A DNA stretch of 64,000 nucleotides from JBGPLJ01 sp035644395 (GCA_035644395.1 DASQOR010000090.1:153515-217514); one strand, 5' to 3'; positions 1 through 8,065 are shown, numbered from the stretch's first letter. The notes: generated by a model from the letters alone, not told the origin. Program-made: numbers and translations.

Positions 1-85
1 CGCCCAGCACGACGACGCCGAAGGCGAGCACCGCCGCTGCCAGCGCGATGCGGCGGAACCAGCGGGTGCGGACGTTCGTGGCCAT
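1..85 (-). CDS. ctaA: Heme A synthase (COX15/CtaA family), N-terminal fragment
   Basis: Only the first 28 codons lie in the window; the gene runs off the left edge. The ATG is at 85 on the minus strand. The visible residues have a basic start (NVRTRWFRR) followed by a hydrophobic helix (IALAAAVLAFGVVVLG), as at the N-terminus of COX15/CtaA proteins, which convert heme O to heme A for cytochrome aa3 oxidase in the inner membrane. The call rests mainly on position, directly downstream of the oxidase assembly genes on the same strand. Any other membrane protein beginning with a helix would look alike over this length. Confidence 0.5.
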   Translation of the reverse strand, partial: MATNVRTRWFRRIALAAAVLAFGVVVLG

Positions 86-93
86 GGCGTCTT

Positions 94-705
94 TTACCCG
101 ATCTGCGACAGCTTGAGCAGCCGCTTCAGGTCCTCGAGCAGTTCCTTCGGCTGGCTGTCCCGCGGATGCGCCATCATCAGGTTACCGAGCGGGTCGGCGA
201 AATAGATGCGGCCGGCGTCGCCCGCGGGGCCGGCATCCGTCGGCAACAGGGCGATGAGCTCGGCGGCCTCGGCGCTGTTACCCGGCACGACGATGAGGCC
301 CGGATGCTCGCGCGCGAGAAATTCGCGATCGCAGCACGGGTCCGTGGCGATGAAGAGCCGCTGCACGCGATCCATGTCCTGGTTGAGCGCGAGGCGCACC
401 TGGCGCATCTGATAGAGCGCGTCATGGCAGCGCGCGCCGCACTGACCGGATCCGACGTAGATCAGCGTCCATCGATGGCGCAGGAAGTCCGCGGCCGTCG
501 CACCGCCGTCCATCGTGGGCAACGCCAGCGCAGGCAGCGGGTGCGCCGGCTGGATCAACGCGCCATGGTTCACGCTCCCGGCCGGGCGCCAGGCGGCGGG
601 TGCGTAGTAGAGCCAGATGGCGATCGCGAGCGGCAGCATGAAAATCGCGGCGACGCTGAAAAAAATCGCGCGCCGGCGTGGCGCGGCCGGGGCCGAAGAA
701 TTCAT
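94..705 (-). CDS. Thioredoxin-like membrane-anchored cytochrome oxidase accessory protein
   Basis: A protein of about 203 residues with one N-terminal membrane helix (IFFSVAAIFMLPLAIAIWLYYA) and a periplasmic domain. That domain holds GSGQCGARCHDAL, a CxxxC in the place where SCO1/SenC copper chaperones carry CxxxCP, followed by a FIATDPCC stretch. I infer a thioredoxin-fold role in copper delivery or thiol redox during oxidase assembly. The start at 705 is preferred over an upstream one because it overlaps the SURF1 stop by four bases and begins just before the helix. It lies between the SURF1 and ctaA genes. Sequence similarity to true SCO proteins is limited, so the exact function is open. 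Confidence 0.7.
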   Translation of the reverse strand: MNSSAPAAPRRRAIFFSVAAIFMLPLAIAIWLYYAPAAWRPAGSVNHGALIQPAHPLPALALPTMDGGATAADFLRHRWTLIYVGSGQCGARCHDALYQMRQVRLALNQDMDRVQRLFIATDPCCDREFLAREHPGLIVVPGNSAEAAELIALLPTDAGPAGDAGRIYFADPLGNLMMAHPRDSQPKELLEDLKRLLKLSQIG

Positions 706-1433
706 GGCGATGCCTGTTTGCGCAGATTCATGATGACGTAGAGGACGCCGAGCGTCAGCGCCATGCCGAACCACTGCACGGCATAGGCGATGTGGCGCTC
801 AGGCGCAAAACCGGGGGGTGTCCAGTCGCGCCGGAACCCGTCCGGTTGATTCGCGTCGAGCAGCACGATCCGTGGATACAGCCTCCTGCCAAGCGCCAGC
901 TCGAGATCCGCAAGTCGCGGAAAGTTCATGAGCTTCGGCCAGGCGCTGGGCGTCGCTTCGCTCACGTCTGCCGAAATGCGGATGCCGGGCACCGGCAGCT
1001 CGTCGATCCGGCCACGGATCTCGCGCGGTCCCGCCGCGACCTTGAGCACCGGCCAGTCGGTCCGGCTCCTGCCGAGTGCAAACCAGCCGCGATCGACCAG
1101 CACGGTCCGCCCGTCGGCGAGCAGGAACGGCGTGAGCACGCGAAAGCCCGCTTGCTCGCCGTCAGTCATGTTGTCGAGCAACACCTGATGGCTGTCGTCG
1201 AATTCGCCGGCGGCACTCACGTGCTGGTAGCGCCTGAGTTCCTTCGATCCGGCCGCGCCGAGGCTCATCGTCGCATCGCTCCCGCTCGCGAATTCAGCGA
1301 ACAGGGCCCGCTTGTAGTCGGCGCGCGAGAGCTGCCAGCGGCCGAGCGCGATGAAGACGGCTGCGAGCGCAATCACGAGGAGCGTGCTCCACAAGCGCGG
1401 CTCGAAAGTTCGCTGGGCGATGAGGAGTGCCAA
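702..1433 (-). CDS. SURF1 family cytochrome oxidase biogenesis protein
   Basis: A 243-residue protein with the SURF1 layout: an N-terminal helix (LLVIALAAVFIALGRWQLSRADYKR), a long periplasmic domain, and a C-terminal helix (VQWFGMALTLGVLYVIMNLRK). The GRWQL motif after helix 1 and the AYAVQWFGMA motif of helix 2 are family hallmarks. The RGWF-type segment (VLVDRGWFALG) is also present. SURF1 helps insert heme A into subunit I of aa3-type oxidase. Its 3' end overlaps the next gene by four bases, so translation is probably coupled. It lies downstream of ctaE on the same strand with only the small plus-strand DUF2909 gene between. Confidence 0.9.
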   Translation of the reverse strand: MALLIAQRTFEPRLWSTLLVIALAAVFIALGRWQLSRADYKRALFAEFASGSDATMSLGAAGSKELRRYQHVSAAGEFDDSHQVLLDNMTDGEQAGFRVLTPFLLADGRTVLVDRGWFALGRSRTDWPVLKVAAGPREIRGRIDELPVPGIRISADVSEATPSAWPKLMNFPRLADLELALGRRLYPRIVLLDANQPDGFRRDWTPPGFAPERHIAYAVQWFGMALTLGVLYVIMNLRKQASP

Positions 1434-1467
1434 GATATACTGCCGTTGCCTGCTTCAAGAGGTGCGC

Positions 1468-1686
1468 ATGGATCCCATCAAACTGCTGATCGTCGTGATC
1501 TTCGGCGCGATCGTCTGGAGTTTCGGATCCGCCGCGTACTACCTCACGCGCAAGGGCGGCGACAGCCGGAAGTTCGCGCGCGCACTCACCTGGCGCATCG
1601 CGCTGTCCGTTGGACTCTTTATCCTGCTCTACGTCCTCTACCGCAACGGCCTGATCAAGCCGTACCAGGTCTACGCGCCGAAATAG
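1468..1686 (+). CDS. DUF2909 twin transmembrane protein
   Basis: A 72-residue membrane protein starting MDPIKLLIVVIFGAIVWSF, with two hydrophobic helices (about residues 5-26 and 40-60) joined by a short basic loop (TRKGGDSRKFARALTWR). This is the twin-helix pattern of DUF2909, often found beside cytochrome oxidase genes. Its function is unknown. The frame is open further upstream, but the ATG at 1468 begins the conserved part and lies just outside the SURF1 gene start. It is the only plus-strand gene in the oxidase cluster. Its TAG stop forms the foot of the palindromic repeat that follows. Confidence 0.8.
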   Translation: MDPIKLLIVVIFGAIVWSFGSAAYYLTRKGGDSRKFARALTWRIALSVGLFILLYVLYRNGLIKPYQVYAPK

Positions 1687-1754
1687 AAAAGGGGACATTC
1701 CTGATTTTCAGGAACCCCCGGTCAGCTTGAAAATCAGGAATGTCCCCTTTTCTA
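1684..1754. repeat. REP-like palindromic repeat of the GGGGACA type
   Basis: Two perfectly complementary 27-nt arms (1684-1710 and 1728-1754) flank a 17-nt loop. Each arm carries GGGGACATTCC. The outermost three bases of each arm are the stop codons of the two converging genes (TAG of the DUF2909 gene, CTA of ctaE). Palindromes of this kind are known as REP-type elements moved by RAYT transposases. It could also act as a bidirectional terminator, with A and T runs at the stem base. Confidence 0.8.
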
Positions 1755-2651
1755 CAGCCAGTAGATGAAGAGGAAGAGGCCGAGCCACACGACGTCGACG
1801 AAGTGCCAGTACCAGGCGACGCCTTCGAACGCGAAGTGACGTTGCGGCGTGAAGTGGCCCTTCATGACGCGCACCCAGATCACGGTCAGCATGATCGCGC
1901 CGATGGTGACGTGCAGGCCGTGAAAGCCCGTCAGCATGAAGAAGGTCGAACCGTACACCCCTGAGCCGAGCGTGAGATTGAGCTCGGTGTAGGCGTGGTG
2001 GTACTCCATTGCCTGCAAGCCGACGAACGTAAATCCGAGGAGAAAGGTCGCCGCCAGGAACACCTTCAGCCAACCTCGATGACCGGCCCGCAAGGCGTGG
2101 TGCGCGATGGTTACCGTCACGCCGCTCGAAAGCAGAATCAGCGTGTTCCAGAACGGCACGCCGAGCGCCGGAATGATTTCAAATGTTCCGCCGATGTTCG
2201 CCGGCCCGTTGGTCGGCCAGACGGCCTCGTAGCCGTTCCAGAGCAGCAGGTTCGAGAAGATCTTGACGCCCTCGCCGCCGAGCCACGGCACCGCGAACTG
2301 GCGCGCGTAGAAATCGGCGCCGAAGAATGCCGAGAAGAACATCACCTCGGAGAAGATGAACCACATCATTCCCATGCGGAATGAGCGGTCGACCTGCAGG
2401 TTGTAGAGGCCGGCTTCGTTTTCCTTGATGACCTGGCTGAACCAGCCGAAGAAAAGGATCGCGAGCATCGTCGCGCCGACCAGGAATACGTAGGGCGTGC
2501 GCACCCATTCGTTCAGGTAACTCACCGCGCACAGCATGAGCACGAAGAGCGTGATCGAGCCGAAGAACGGCCAGTACGTGCCTTCGTGCGTGCCATGCGG
2601 CAGGAAGTACTTGTTGGAGCCCTGGGCGTGGGAATGCGTGTCGTGTGCCAT
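1752..2651 (-). CDS. ctaE: Cytochrome c oxidase subunit III
   Basis: A 299-residue polytopic protein with the COX3 pattern: HGTHEGTYWPFFGSITLF near the N-terminus, MWFIFSEVMFFSAFFGADFY in the middle, then AHHALR, LGFTFVGLQAMEYHHAY, GFHGLHVTIGAIML and the C-terminal WYWHFVDVVWLGLFLFIYW. Subunit III stabilises the aa3 core and proton uptake in the inner membrane. It is the last gene of the ctaC-ctaD-small protein-ctaG-ctaE run. The ATG at 2651 is followed by a His-rich soluble leader (MAHDTHSHAQGS), common in bacterial forms. Confidence 0.96.
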   Translation of the reverse strand: MAHDTHSHAQGSNKYFLPHGTHEGTYWPFFGSITLFVLMLCAVSYLNEWVRTPYVFLVGATMLAILFFGWFSQVIKENEAGLYNLQVDRSFRMGMMWFIFSEVMFFSAFFGADFYARQFAVPWLGGEGVKIFSNLLLWNGYEAVWPTNGPANIGGTFEIIPALGVPFWNTLILLSSGVTVTIAHHALRAGHRGWLKVFLAATFLLGFTFVGLQAMEYHHAYTELNLTLGSGVYGSTFFMLTGFHGLHVTIGAIMLTVIWVRVMKGHFTPQRHFAFEGVAWYWHFVDVVWLGLFLFIYWL

Positions 2652-2683
2652 TCGTTACTGTCTCGGTGTGAGTCGGTGTCCGG

Positions 2684-3226
2684 TCAGCGTGCCGCGACCT
2701 GCGGCAATTCGTAGAGCGTGTAGGCGAGCGTCAGGCGGTCGACGCCGCGCGGCAGCGCTGGATCGACGATGAAGCGAACCGCCATGTCGCGCTGCTCGTT
2801 CACGGCGAAATGCTGGGGCGTGAAGCAGAAACACTCGGTCTTGCGGAAATAGGCCGCGGCCGAGCCGGGTGCGATCGAAGGCACCGCTTGTGCGGTCGTC
2901 GGCCGCGCCAGCAGGTTGTGCGCGAAGAACGCCGTTGAATAGAGGCGTCCGGGTTCGACCTGCATGGAACGGACGGTCGGGTGGAAATCCCAGCTGCCGT
3001 AGGTCGGGAGGTTCGAGATGAACTCCACCGTCACGAGCCGGCTGGCGTCGGGCTTCTCGACGACGGTCGCACGCTCGGTGAGGAGCTTCTGGTCGCCGTA
3101 GCCGGTGACTTCGCAGATCACGCGATAGAGCGGAACCAGCGCGAAGCCGAAGGCGAAGGCCGCCGCCGTCATCAGCACGAGGCGCCCGGTAAGCTGGCGA
3201 TTGGCTTTGCGGCGTGCGTCAGGCAT
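2684..3226 (-). CDS. ctaG: Cytochrome c oxidase copper chaperone CtaG/Cox11
   Basis: A 180-residue protein with an N-terminal signal-anchor helix (LVLMTAAAFAFGFALVPLYRVICEVTGYG) and a periplasmic beta-sandwich domain. The copper-binding ECFCFTPQHF motif, with the two Cys separated by Phe, is intact. Cox11 delivers copper to the CuB site of subunit I. The length is normal for bacterial CtaG. Its ATG at 3226 overlaps the end of the small membrane protein gene upstream by eight bases, which suggests coupled translation. Confidence 0.95.
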   Translation of the reverse strand: MPDARRKANRQLTGRLVLMTAAAFAFGFALVPLYRVICEVTGYGDQKLLTERATVVEKPDASRLVTVEFISNLPTYGSWDFHPTVRSMQVEPGRLYSTAFFAHNLLARPTTAQAVPSIAPGSAAAYFRKTECFCFTPQHFAVNEQRDMAVRFIVDPALPRGVDRLTLAYTLYELPQVAAR

Positions 3227-3341
3227 GGGATCGCGCCCGATAAACCGCCATCGCGATGAAGCCGAAGAAAAACGCGAGCGCGACCAGCGTCCAGGTCAGG
3301 GCGCTGCGGCGGATGCGTTTTTTTTGTGCTGCTTCACTCAT
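3219..3341 (-). CDS. Cytochrome oxidase small assembly protein-like single-helix peptide
   Basis: A 40-codon reading frame starting at 3341: MSEAAQKKRIRRSALTW, then a hydrophobic helix (TLVALAFFFGFIAMAVY), then RARSHA. A basic N-terminus followed by one helix is the form of the tiny proteins found between ctaD and ctaG in many proteobacteria, annotated as cytochrome oxidase small assembly proteins. The evidence is position, the helix, and the eight-base overlap with the ctaG start. The specific role is not established. Confidence 0.75.
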   Translation of the reverse strand: MSEAAQKKRIRRSALTWTLVALAFFFGFIAMAVYRARSHA

Positions 3342-3345
3342 ACGC

Positions 3346-3415
3346 TGGTGACCGGGGACAGATGTGCTGCTTCGTGCATGCGTTGCTGACCGGGGACAGG
3401 CTTAAGCCTGTCCCC
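3346..3415. repeat. REP-like doublet of the GGGGACAG type
   Basis: The gap between ctaD and the small assembly gene holds two direct copies of TGACCGGGGACAG, starting near 3348 and 3388. The second is part of a perfect 24-bp palindrome at 3392-3415 (GGGGACAGGCTT followed by its complement). The core matches the repeat at 1684-1754, so the two are probably the same family of mobile palindromes. Confidence 0.7.
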
Positions 3416-3418
3416 ACA

Positions 3419-5026
3419 TCAGTGCTCCGCGCCGTGGGCGATCGTCGCCACGTCCGGCGCCGACTCCCAGGTGTGATACGGCGCGGGCGACGGCAATTCC
3501 CATTCGAGCCCGTGCGCACCTTCCCAGGCTCGCGCGGATGCTTTGGCACCGCCGCGCACGCACTGGACGACGACGATCACGAACAGGATCTGCGACAGGC
3601 CGAAGGCGAAGCCACCGAACGAGGACACCATGTTCCAGTCGGTGAACTGCGTCGCGTAGTCCGGAATCCGGCGCGGCATGCCGGCGAGTCCGAGGAAGTG
3701 CTGCGGGAAGAACAGCACGTTCACGAATATGGCCGACAGCCAGAAGTGCCATTTGCCGAGCTTCTCGTTGTACATGTGGCCGGTCCACTTCGGGATCCAG
3801 TAGTACACGCCCGCCATGATCGCGAAGATCGAGCCGGGCACGAGCACGTAGTGGAAGTGCGCGACCACGAAATACGTGTCGTGGTACTGGAAGTCCGCCG
3901 GCACGATCGCGAGCATGAGGCCCGAGAAGCCGCCGATCGTGAAGAGGAAGAGGAACGCGAGCGCGAACAGCATCGGAGTCTCGAAGCTGAGCGAGCCCTT
4001 GTACATCGTCGTCGTCCAGTTGAAGACCTTCACGCCCGTCGGTACGGCGATAAGCATCGTCGAGAGCATGAAGAAGAGCTGGCCCGCGAGCGGCATGCCG
4101 ACCGTGAACATGTGGTGCGCCCAGACGATGAACGACAGGAATGCGATGGAGGCGGTCGCGTAGACCATCGACTCGTAGCCGAAGAGGGGCTTGCGCGAGA
4201 ACGTCGGGATGATTTCCGAAACGATGCCGAACGCGGGCAGGATGAGGATGTAGACCTCAGGGTGGCCGAAGAACCAGAAGATGTGCTGGAACATCACCGG
4301 GTCGCCGCCGCCCGCGGCGCTGAAAAAGCTTGTGCCGAAGAAGTGGTCCGTGAGCAGCATCGTCACGGCTCCCGCGAGCACGGGCATCACGGCGATCAGC
4401 AGGTATGCCGTGATCAGCCACGTCCATACGAACAGCGGCATCTTGAGGAGCGTGATGCCGGGGGCGCGCATGTTCATGATCGTGACGATCACATTGATGG
4501 CGCCCATGATCGACGACGCGCCCATCAGGTGGATCGCGAAGATCGCCATCGGGAGATTGTCACCACCCTGGAGTACCAGCGGCGGATAGAGCGTCCAGCC
4601 GCCCGCGGGTGCGCCACCCGGAACGAGCCAGGTGCCAAGGAGCAGCATGAAGGCGAACGGCAGGATCCAGAAGCTGTAGTTGTTCATGCGCGGCAGCGCC
4701 ATGTCGGGCGAGCCGATCTGCATCGGGATCATCCAGTTCGCGAAACCCACCCAGGCCGGCATCACCGCGCCGAAAATCATGACCAGCGCGTGGTTCGTGG
4801 TGAGGGCGTTGAAAGTGACGGGATCGAGGATCTGCAGGCCCGGATGCCACAGCTCGGCGCGGATGAGGAGCGCCATCGCGCCGCCGATGAAGAACATGAT
4901 GCACGCGAACGTCAGGTACAGCGTGCCGATGTCCTTGTGATTCGTCGTGAACAGCCAGCGCGACATGCCGTAAGGCTTCGCGTCGTGGTGGCCGTGTGCG
5001 GTGTCGTGAGCGTGGGAAGTTGCCAT
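3419..5026 (-). CDS. ctaD: Cytochrome c oxidase subunit I
   Basis: A 535-residue heme-copper oxidase catalytic subunit with twelve predicted membrane helices. Visible ligand regions are TTNHALVMIFG (heme a), FWFFGHPEVYILILP (CuB His and the cross-linked Tyr region), VWAHHMF (CuB His pair) and HDTYFVVAHFHYVL (heme a3 and a ligands). The GHPEVYI form, with Tyr, is typical of A-type oxidases with a full K channel. It reduces oxygen to water and pumps protons. The ATG at 5026 lies 13 nt after the ctaC stop. The downstream boundary is the REP-like doublet, which may attenuate transcription into ctaG-ctaE. Confidence 0.97.
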   Translation of the reverse strand: MATSHAHDTAHGHHDAKPYGMSRWLFTTNHKDIGTLYLTFACIMFFIGGAMALLIRAELWHPGLQILDPVTFNALTTNHALVMIFGAVMPAWVGFANWMIPMQIGSPDMALPRMNNYSFWILPFAFMLLLGTWLVPGGAPAGGWTLYPPLVLQGGDNLPMAIFAIHLMGASSIMGAINVIVTIMNMRAPGITLLKMPLFVWTWLITAYLLIAVMPVLAGAVTMLLTDHFFGTSFFSAAGGGDPVMFQHIFWFFGHPEVYILILPAFGIVSEIIPTFSRKPLFGYESMVYATASIAFLSFIVWAHHMFTVGMPLAGQLFFMLSTMLIAVPTGVKVFNWTTTMYKGSLSFETPMLFALAFLFLFTIGGFSGLMLAIVPADFQYHDTYFVVAHFHYVLVPGSIFAIMAGVYYWIPKWTGHMYNEKLGKWHFWLSAIFVNVLFFPQHFLGLAGMPRRIPDYATQFTDWNMVSSFGGFAFGLSQILFVIVVVQCVRGGAKASARAWEGAHGLEWELPSPAPYHTWESAPDVATIAHGAEH

Positions 5027-5039
5027 GGAAACCTCGGCC

Positions 5040-5927
5040 TTAACGATTCGTTGAGCTGGTGGGAGTTGCGGCGGCGTCCGCAGGCGCGGCTTGCGCTTGC
5101 GGCGCAGCGGGCACGGTTTCTGCCGGTGCCTTGTGCACTTCCACCCAGTGGTTGAAGTCTTCCTTGCTCACCACGTCGACCACGATCGGCATGAAGCCGT
5201 GATCGCGGCCACAGAGTTCCGCACACTGGCCGCGGTAGGTGCCGAGCGCATGCGCCTTGATCCAGATCTCATTCACGAAGCCCGGGATGGCGTCTTTCTT
5301 CATGCCGAGCGCCGGCACCCACCAGGCGTGGATCACGTCGTTCGCCGTGAGCAGCACCCGCACCTTGGTATCCACCGGGATGACGACGTGCTGATCGACT
5401 TCGAGCAGGTAATTCTCGACGGTGTTCGGGTCGATCCCCGAGCCGCGCTCGCGCGCGAAGTTCGACGACTCCGCGAGCGTCGAGAAGAAGCTCACGCCGC
5501 TGTCGAGATAGTCGTACTGCCACTTCCACTGGTAGCCCGTGACCTTGATCGTGAGCTCGGAGTTGCGCGTGTCCTCGATGACGACGAGGGCGCGAGCTGC
5601 CGGCACGGCCATCGCGATGAGGATGGCGACCGGGAGCAGCGTCCAGGCGATTTCGTATGCAGTGCTGTGAACGTGGCTGGTGTCGGCCACGGCTCCCTTC
5701 GATTTGCGGAAGCGGACGAGCGCATAAATCATCGCGCCGAATACGATGGCCGCGATCACCAGGCAGACCTCGAAGATCAGCATGTGCAGGTCGTAGATCT
5801 TTTCGCTCAGCTCCGTGACGCCCTTGGTCATGTTGAGCCCGTCCCAGCCGGCGAACGCCGGACCGGCGAGACCCGCGACCGCCGCGGCGATCGAGCCGCC
5901 CGCAACCAACCAACGCTTCTTCGACAT
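5040..5927 (-). CDS. ctaC: Cytochrome c oxidase subunit II
   Basis: A 295-residue protein that takes electrons from cytochrome c through the CuA centre. It has a signal peptide (RWLVAGGSIAAAVAGLAGPAFA), two membrane helices, and a periplasmic cupredoxin domain. The CuA ligands are visible: His200 in NDVIHAW, then C235-x-E237-x-C239-x3-H243-x2-M246 in QCAELCGRDHGFM. The aromatic electron-entry segment GYQWKWQYDY is also present. It lacks a C-terminal cytochrome c domain, so it is the short form. The start at 5927 is chosen because MSKKRW opens a normal signal peptide; an in-frame upstream extension looks non-coding. The C-terminal tail is Ala/Pro-rich. It is first in the oxidase operon. Confidence 0.96.
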   Translation of the reverse strand: MSKKRWLVAGGSIAAAVAGLAGPAFAGWDGLNMTKGVTELSEKIYDLHMLIFEVCLVIAAIVFGAMIYALVRFRKSKGAVADTSHVHSTAYEIAWTLLPVAILIAMAVPAARALVVIEDTRNSELTIKVTGYQWKWQYDYLDSGVSFFSTLAESSNFARERGSGIDPNTVENYLLEVDQHVVIPVDTKVRVLLTANDVIHAWWVPALGMKKDAIPGFVNEIWIKAHALGTYRGQCAELCGRDHGFMPIVVDVVSKEDFNHWVEVHKAPAETVPAAPQAQAAPADAAATPTSSTNR

Positions 5928-5956
5928 GGATACCCCTGCTCTCTTGTACGCTCTTG

Positions 5957-6466
5957 TCACGCCCGCGCCGCGGCGGCGGGGGCCGGCGATTCACTGTTCG
6001 GCCCCACCAGGCGCCGCAAGCGCAGCGCCAGCCTGCGCCGTTCTTCCTCGTTCAGAAAGCCGCCGATCTCGACGCTCCGGCCGTGCGATTCGATCGTGAG
6101 GCGGCTCGGATGCAGCGCGTAAAACGGAGCGCGAAGTCTAATCCGCGCCCAGTGGCGAGAGAACACGACGCGCGTTAATTCCCCGCGAAACTGGGTTTCG
6201 ATCGCGACCTCGTCGTCGCTGACCAGGATGCGCTCGCGACAGTGACGCCGCCGCATGCTGGCGGCGAGCGCCCAGAAGAGCACGACGAGCTCGAGTCCGG
6301 CGAACGGCAGCACCGGCCAATAGCCTTGTGCCACGAAAAATACCGCGATCGCGAGCGTGACAAACCCCAGCGTGCCGAAAAAGAGCGCCGCGTCGCGTGG
6401 CGACAGGGAGCTGTTCGGAGCCAGCTCGATGCGCTCAACCTGTGAACGGGCGGCCGGGGGAATCAT
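5957..6466 (-). CDS. DUF2244 family membrane protein
   Basis: A 169-residue protein with two adjacent N-terminal helices (ALFFGTLGFVTLAIAVFFVAQG and WPVLPFAGLELVVLFWALAAS) and a soluble C-terminal part with EVAIETQFRGE, HWARIRL and GRSVEIGGFLNEEERRRLALRLR. This layout fits DUF2244, a family often placed directly upstream of cytochrome oxidase operons. Function is unknown; an accessory role in oxidase assembly is inference. It sits about 30 nt upstream of ctaC on the same strand and may start the transcription unit. Confidence 0.85.
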   Translation of the reverse strand: MIPPAARSQVERIELAPNSSLSPRDAALFFGTLGFVTLAIAVFFVAQGYWPVLPFAGLELVVLFWALAASMRRRHCRERILVSDDEVAIETQFRGELTRVVFSRHWARIRLRAPFYALHPSRLTIESHGRSVEIGGFLNEEERRRLALRLRRLVGPNSESPAPAAAARA

Positions 6467-6515
6467 GCGTCCGCGAACTCAAGGGGCCGTGGGAGAGGCC
6501 GGCATGGTAGCGAAG

Positions 6516-7205
6516 TCAAAAACTTATAGCAAGACAATGACTTGCGATTGATTCGAGGTTCGGCACCGCGCCCCAGCCGAGGTCCGCGAGGAGCGGCGCC
6601 TGCAGGCGTTCGGCGAGTGTGGCGGCGGTCGCCGCGCGCTCATCCATGGCGGGCTGCGCGTCGTTTGCGACCCACCCCGCGAGCCTCAAGCCGGAGGCGG
6701 CGATCGCTTGCGCCGTCAGCAGCGCGTGATTGATGCATCCGAGCCGCATGCCGACGACCAGGATCACGGGCAGCGCGAGTGCCGCTGCGACGTCCGCCAG
6801 GGTCTTGCCGTCACCGATCGGAACGAGCCACCCGCCGGCGCCCTCGACCACGACGCAATCGGCGCGAGCCGCGAGACGTTCGAAGCCTGCGACGAGCCTC
6901 GAAATGTCGATGACCACGCCGGCCTGGCGGGCTGCGACGTGGGGCGCAATGGCCGGAGCGAAGGCATAGGGATTCACCTCATCGGCGCTCAGCTCGATCG
7001 TGCTCGCCTGCTGGAGGGCCCGTGCGTCCTCGTTGACGAGGCGGCCGTCGATCCTGGTGCAGCCGCTCGCGATGGGCTTCATTCCAGCGACCCGGGCGCC
7101 CGCGCCTGCCAATGCCCGCAGGAGCGCCACGGCGATGCGTGTCTTGCCGACGCCGGTGTCGGTTCCGGTGACGAAGAAGCCTTTCGGCCAGCGCTGCGCA
7201 CTCAT
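6516..7205 (-). CDS. bioD: Dethiobiotin synthetase
   Basis: A 229-residue ATP-dependent enzyme that closes the ureido ring of dethiobiotin from DAPA and CO2. The P-loop GTDTGVGKT lies at residues 13-21, followed by the MKPIASG segment that binds substrate and the VVEGAGGWLVPI motif. Length is normal for BioD. It is the last gene of the bioB-bioF-bioH-bioC-bioD operon, overlapping bioC by four bases. Together the cluster covers pimeloyl-ACP methyl ester formation and removal and the last four steps to biotin in the cytoplasm. Confidence 0.95.
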   Translation of the reverse strand: MSAQRWPKGFFVTGTDTGVGKTRIAVALLRALAGAGARVAGMKPIASGCTRIDGRLVNEDARALQQASTIELSADEVNPYAFAPAIAPHVAARQAGVVIDISRLVAGFERLAARADCVVVEGAGGWLVPIGDGKTLADVAAALALPVILVVGMRLGCINHALLTAQAIAASGLRLAGWVANDAQPAMDERAATAATLAERLQAPLLADLGWGAVPNLESIASHCLAISF

Positions 7206-8065
7206 GGGCGTCGCGCGATCTGGCTGATGGGGATTCGAACCTCAGCAGGCCCTGTCCGCGACTCACGCACCGCCGCGCGGGCGCGGCCGAAGATGACCTC
7301 GTAGGTCGCGGGCAGGCGCCCGTCCACTCGCAGTTGGTCGTAGGCCGCCGTCAGCTGCGCGAGCCGCCGACGCCCCGTGAGGCCGCGCGGGCGGCCGGCC
7401 GTGACGTTGTGCGCGCCGATCCCCTTGAGATCCTGCATCAGGGCGCGCAGGTCGCCATACGTGAGCGTGAAGCGTTCGACATCGAGTACCGGATCCTCGA
7501 AACCGTTGCGGCCGACGGCTTCGCCAAGATCGTGCATGTCGATGAAGCGGTTCACGTGGGTGTAGCCATCGACCGCGGCCCAGGCGTCGCGCAGCTCGCC
7601 GAGCGTGCCGGGGCCGAACGAAGTGAAATAGAGCCATCCGCCCGGCCGCAGGACGCGGGCGAATTCCGCGAGCGCCCGATCCGGTTCCGTCAGCCACTGA
7701 AGCGTCAGGTTGCAGAACGCGAGATCCGCCGTGGCACTGGCCAGCGGCAGCCGCTCGAGGTCGGCGCAAACGCGGGCGAAGCGCCGCAACCAGCCCTGCT
7801 GGCGGCGTGCGACATGCAGCATGCTCTCGGCGAAATCGAGCGCGACGACGGTGGCGCCGCGGAAGCGCCGCTGCAAAGCGCGACTCGCGTGACCGGTGCC
7901 GGCGCCGGCATCGAGGACGACGCGCGGCGCGCCGGCGGTGATCCGCTCGAGCAGCAGCTCGCGGACGCGGGTCTGCAGCGCAGCGTGCGCATCGTAGCGC
8001 GGGCTCGCGACGTTGAACGAGCGGCGGACGGCGGCGCGCGGCAGATCGAAATCGTGCGCGCTCAT
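7202..8065 (-). CDS. bioC: Malonyl-ACP O-methyltransferase
   Basis: A 287-residue SAM-dependent methyltransferase. Motif I is VVLDAGAGTGHASRAL, with the acidic VVALDFAESML strand-2 motif and FCNLTLQWL downstream, the latter typical of BioC (post-I/II region). BioC methylates malonyl-ACP so that fatty acid synthesis can build the pimeloyl chain. It overlaps bioD and bioH by ATGA junctions (7202-7205 and 8062-8065), a sign of translational coupling in the biotin operon. Context and motif agree, so the specific assignment is strong. Confidence 0.93.
   Translation of the reverse strand: MSAHDFDLPRAAVRRSFNVASPRYDAHAALQTRVRELLLERITAGAPRVVLDAGAGTGHASRALQRRFRGATVVALDFAESMLHVARRQQGWLRRFARVCADLERLPLASATADLAFCNLTLQWLTEPDRALAEFARVLRPGGWLYFTSFGPGTLGELRDAWAAVDGYTHVNRFIDMHDLGEAVGRNGFEDPVLDVERFTLTYGDLRALMQDLKGIGAHNVTAGRPRGLTGRRRLAQLTAAYDQLRVDGRLPATYEVIFGRARAAVRESRTGPAEVRIPISQIARRP

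Noticed and set aside
3326..5155. A 609-codon open frame on the plus strand across ctaD
   Set aside because: ctaD on the minus strand is unmistakable. The antisense product is low-complexity Arg/Glu/His sequence.
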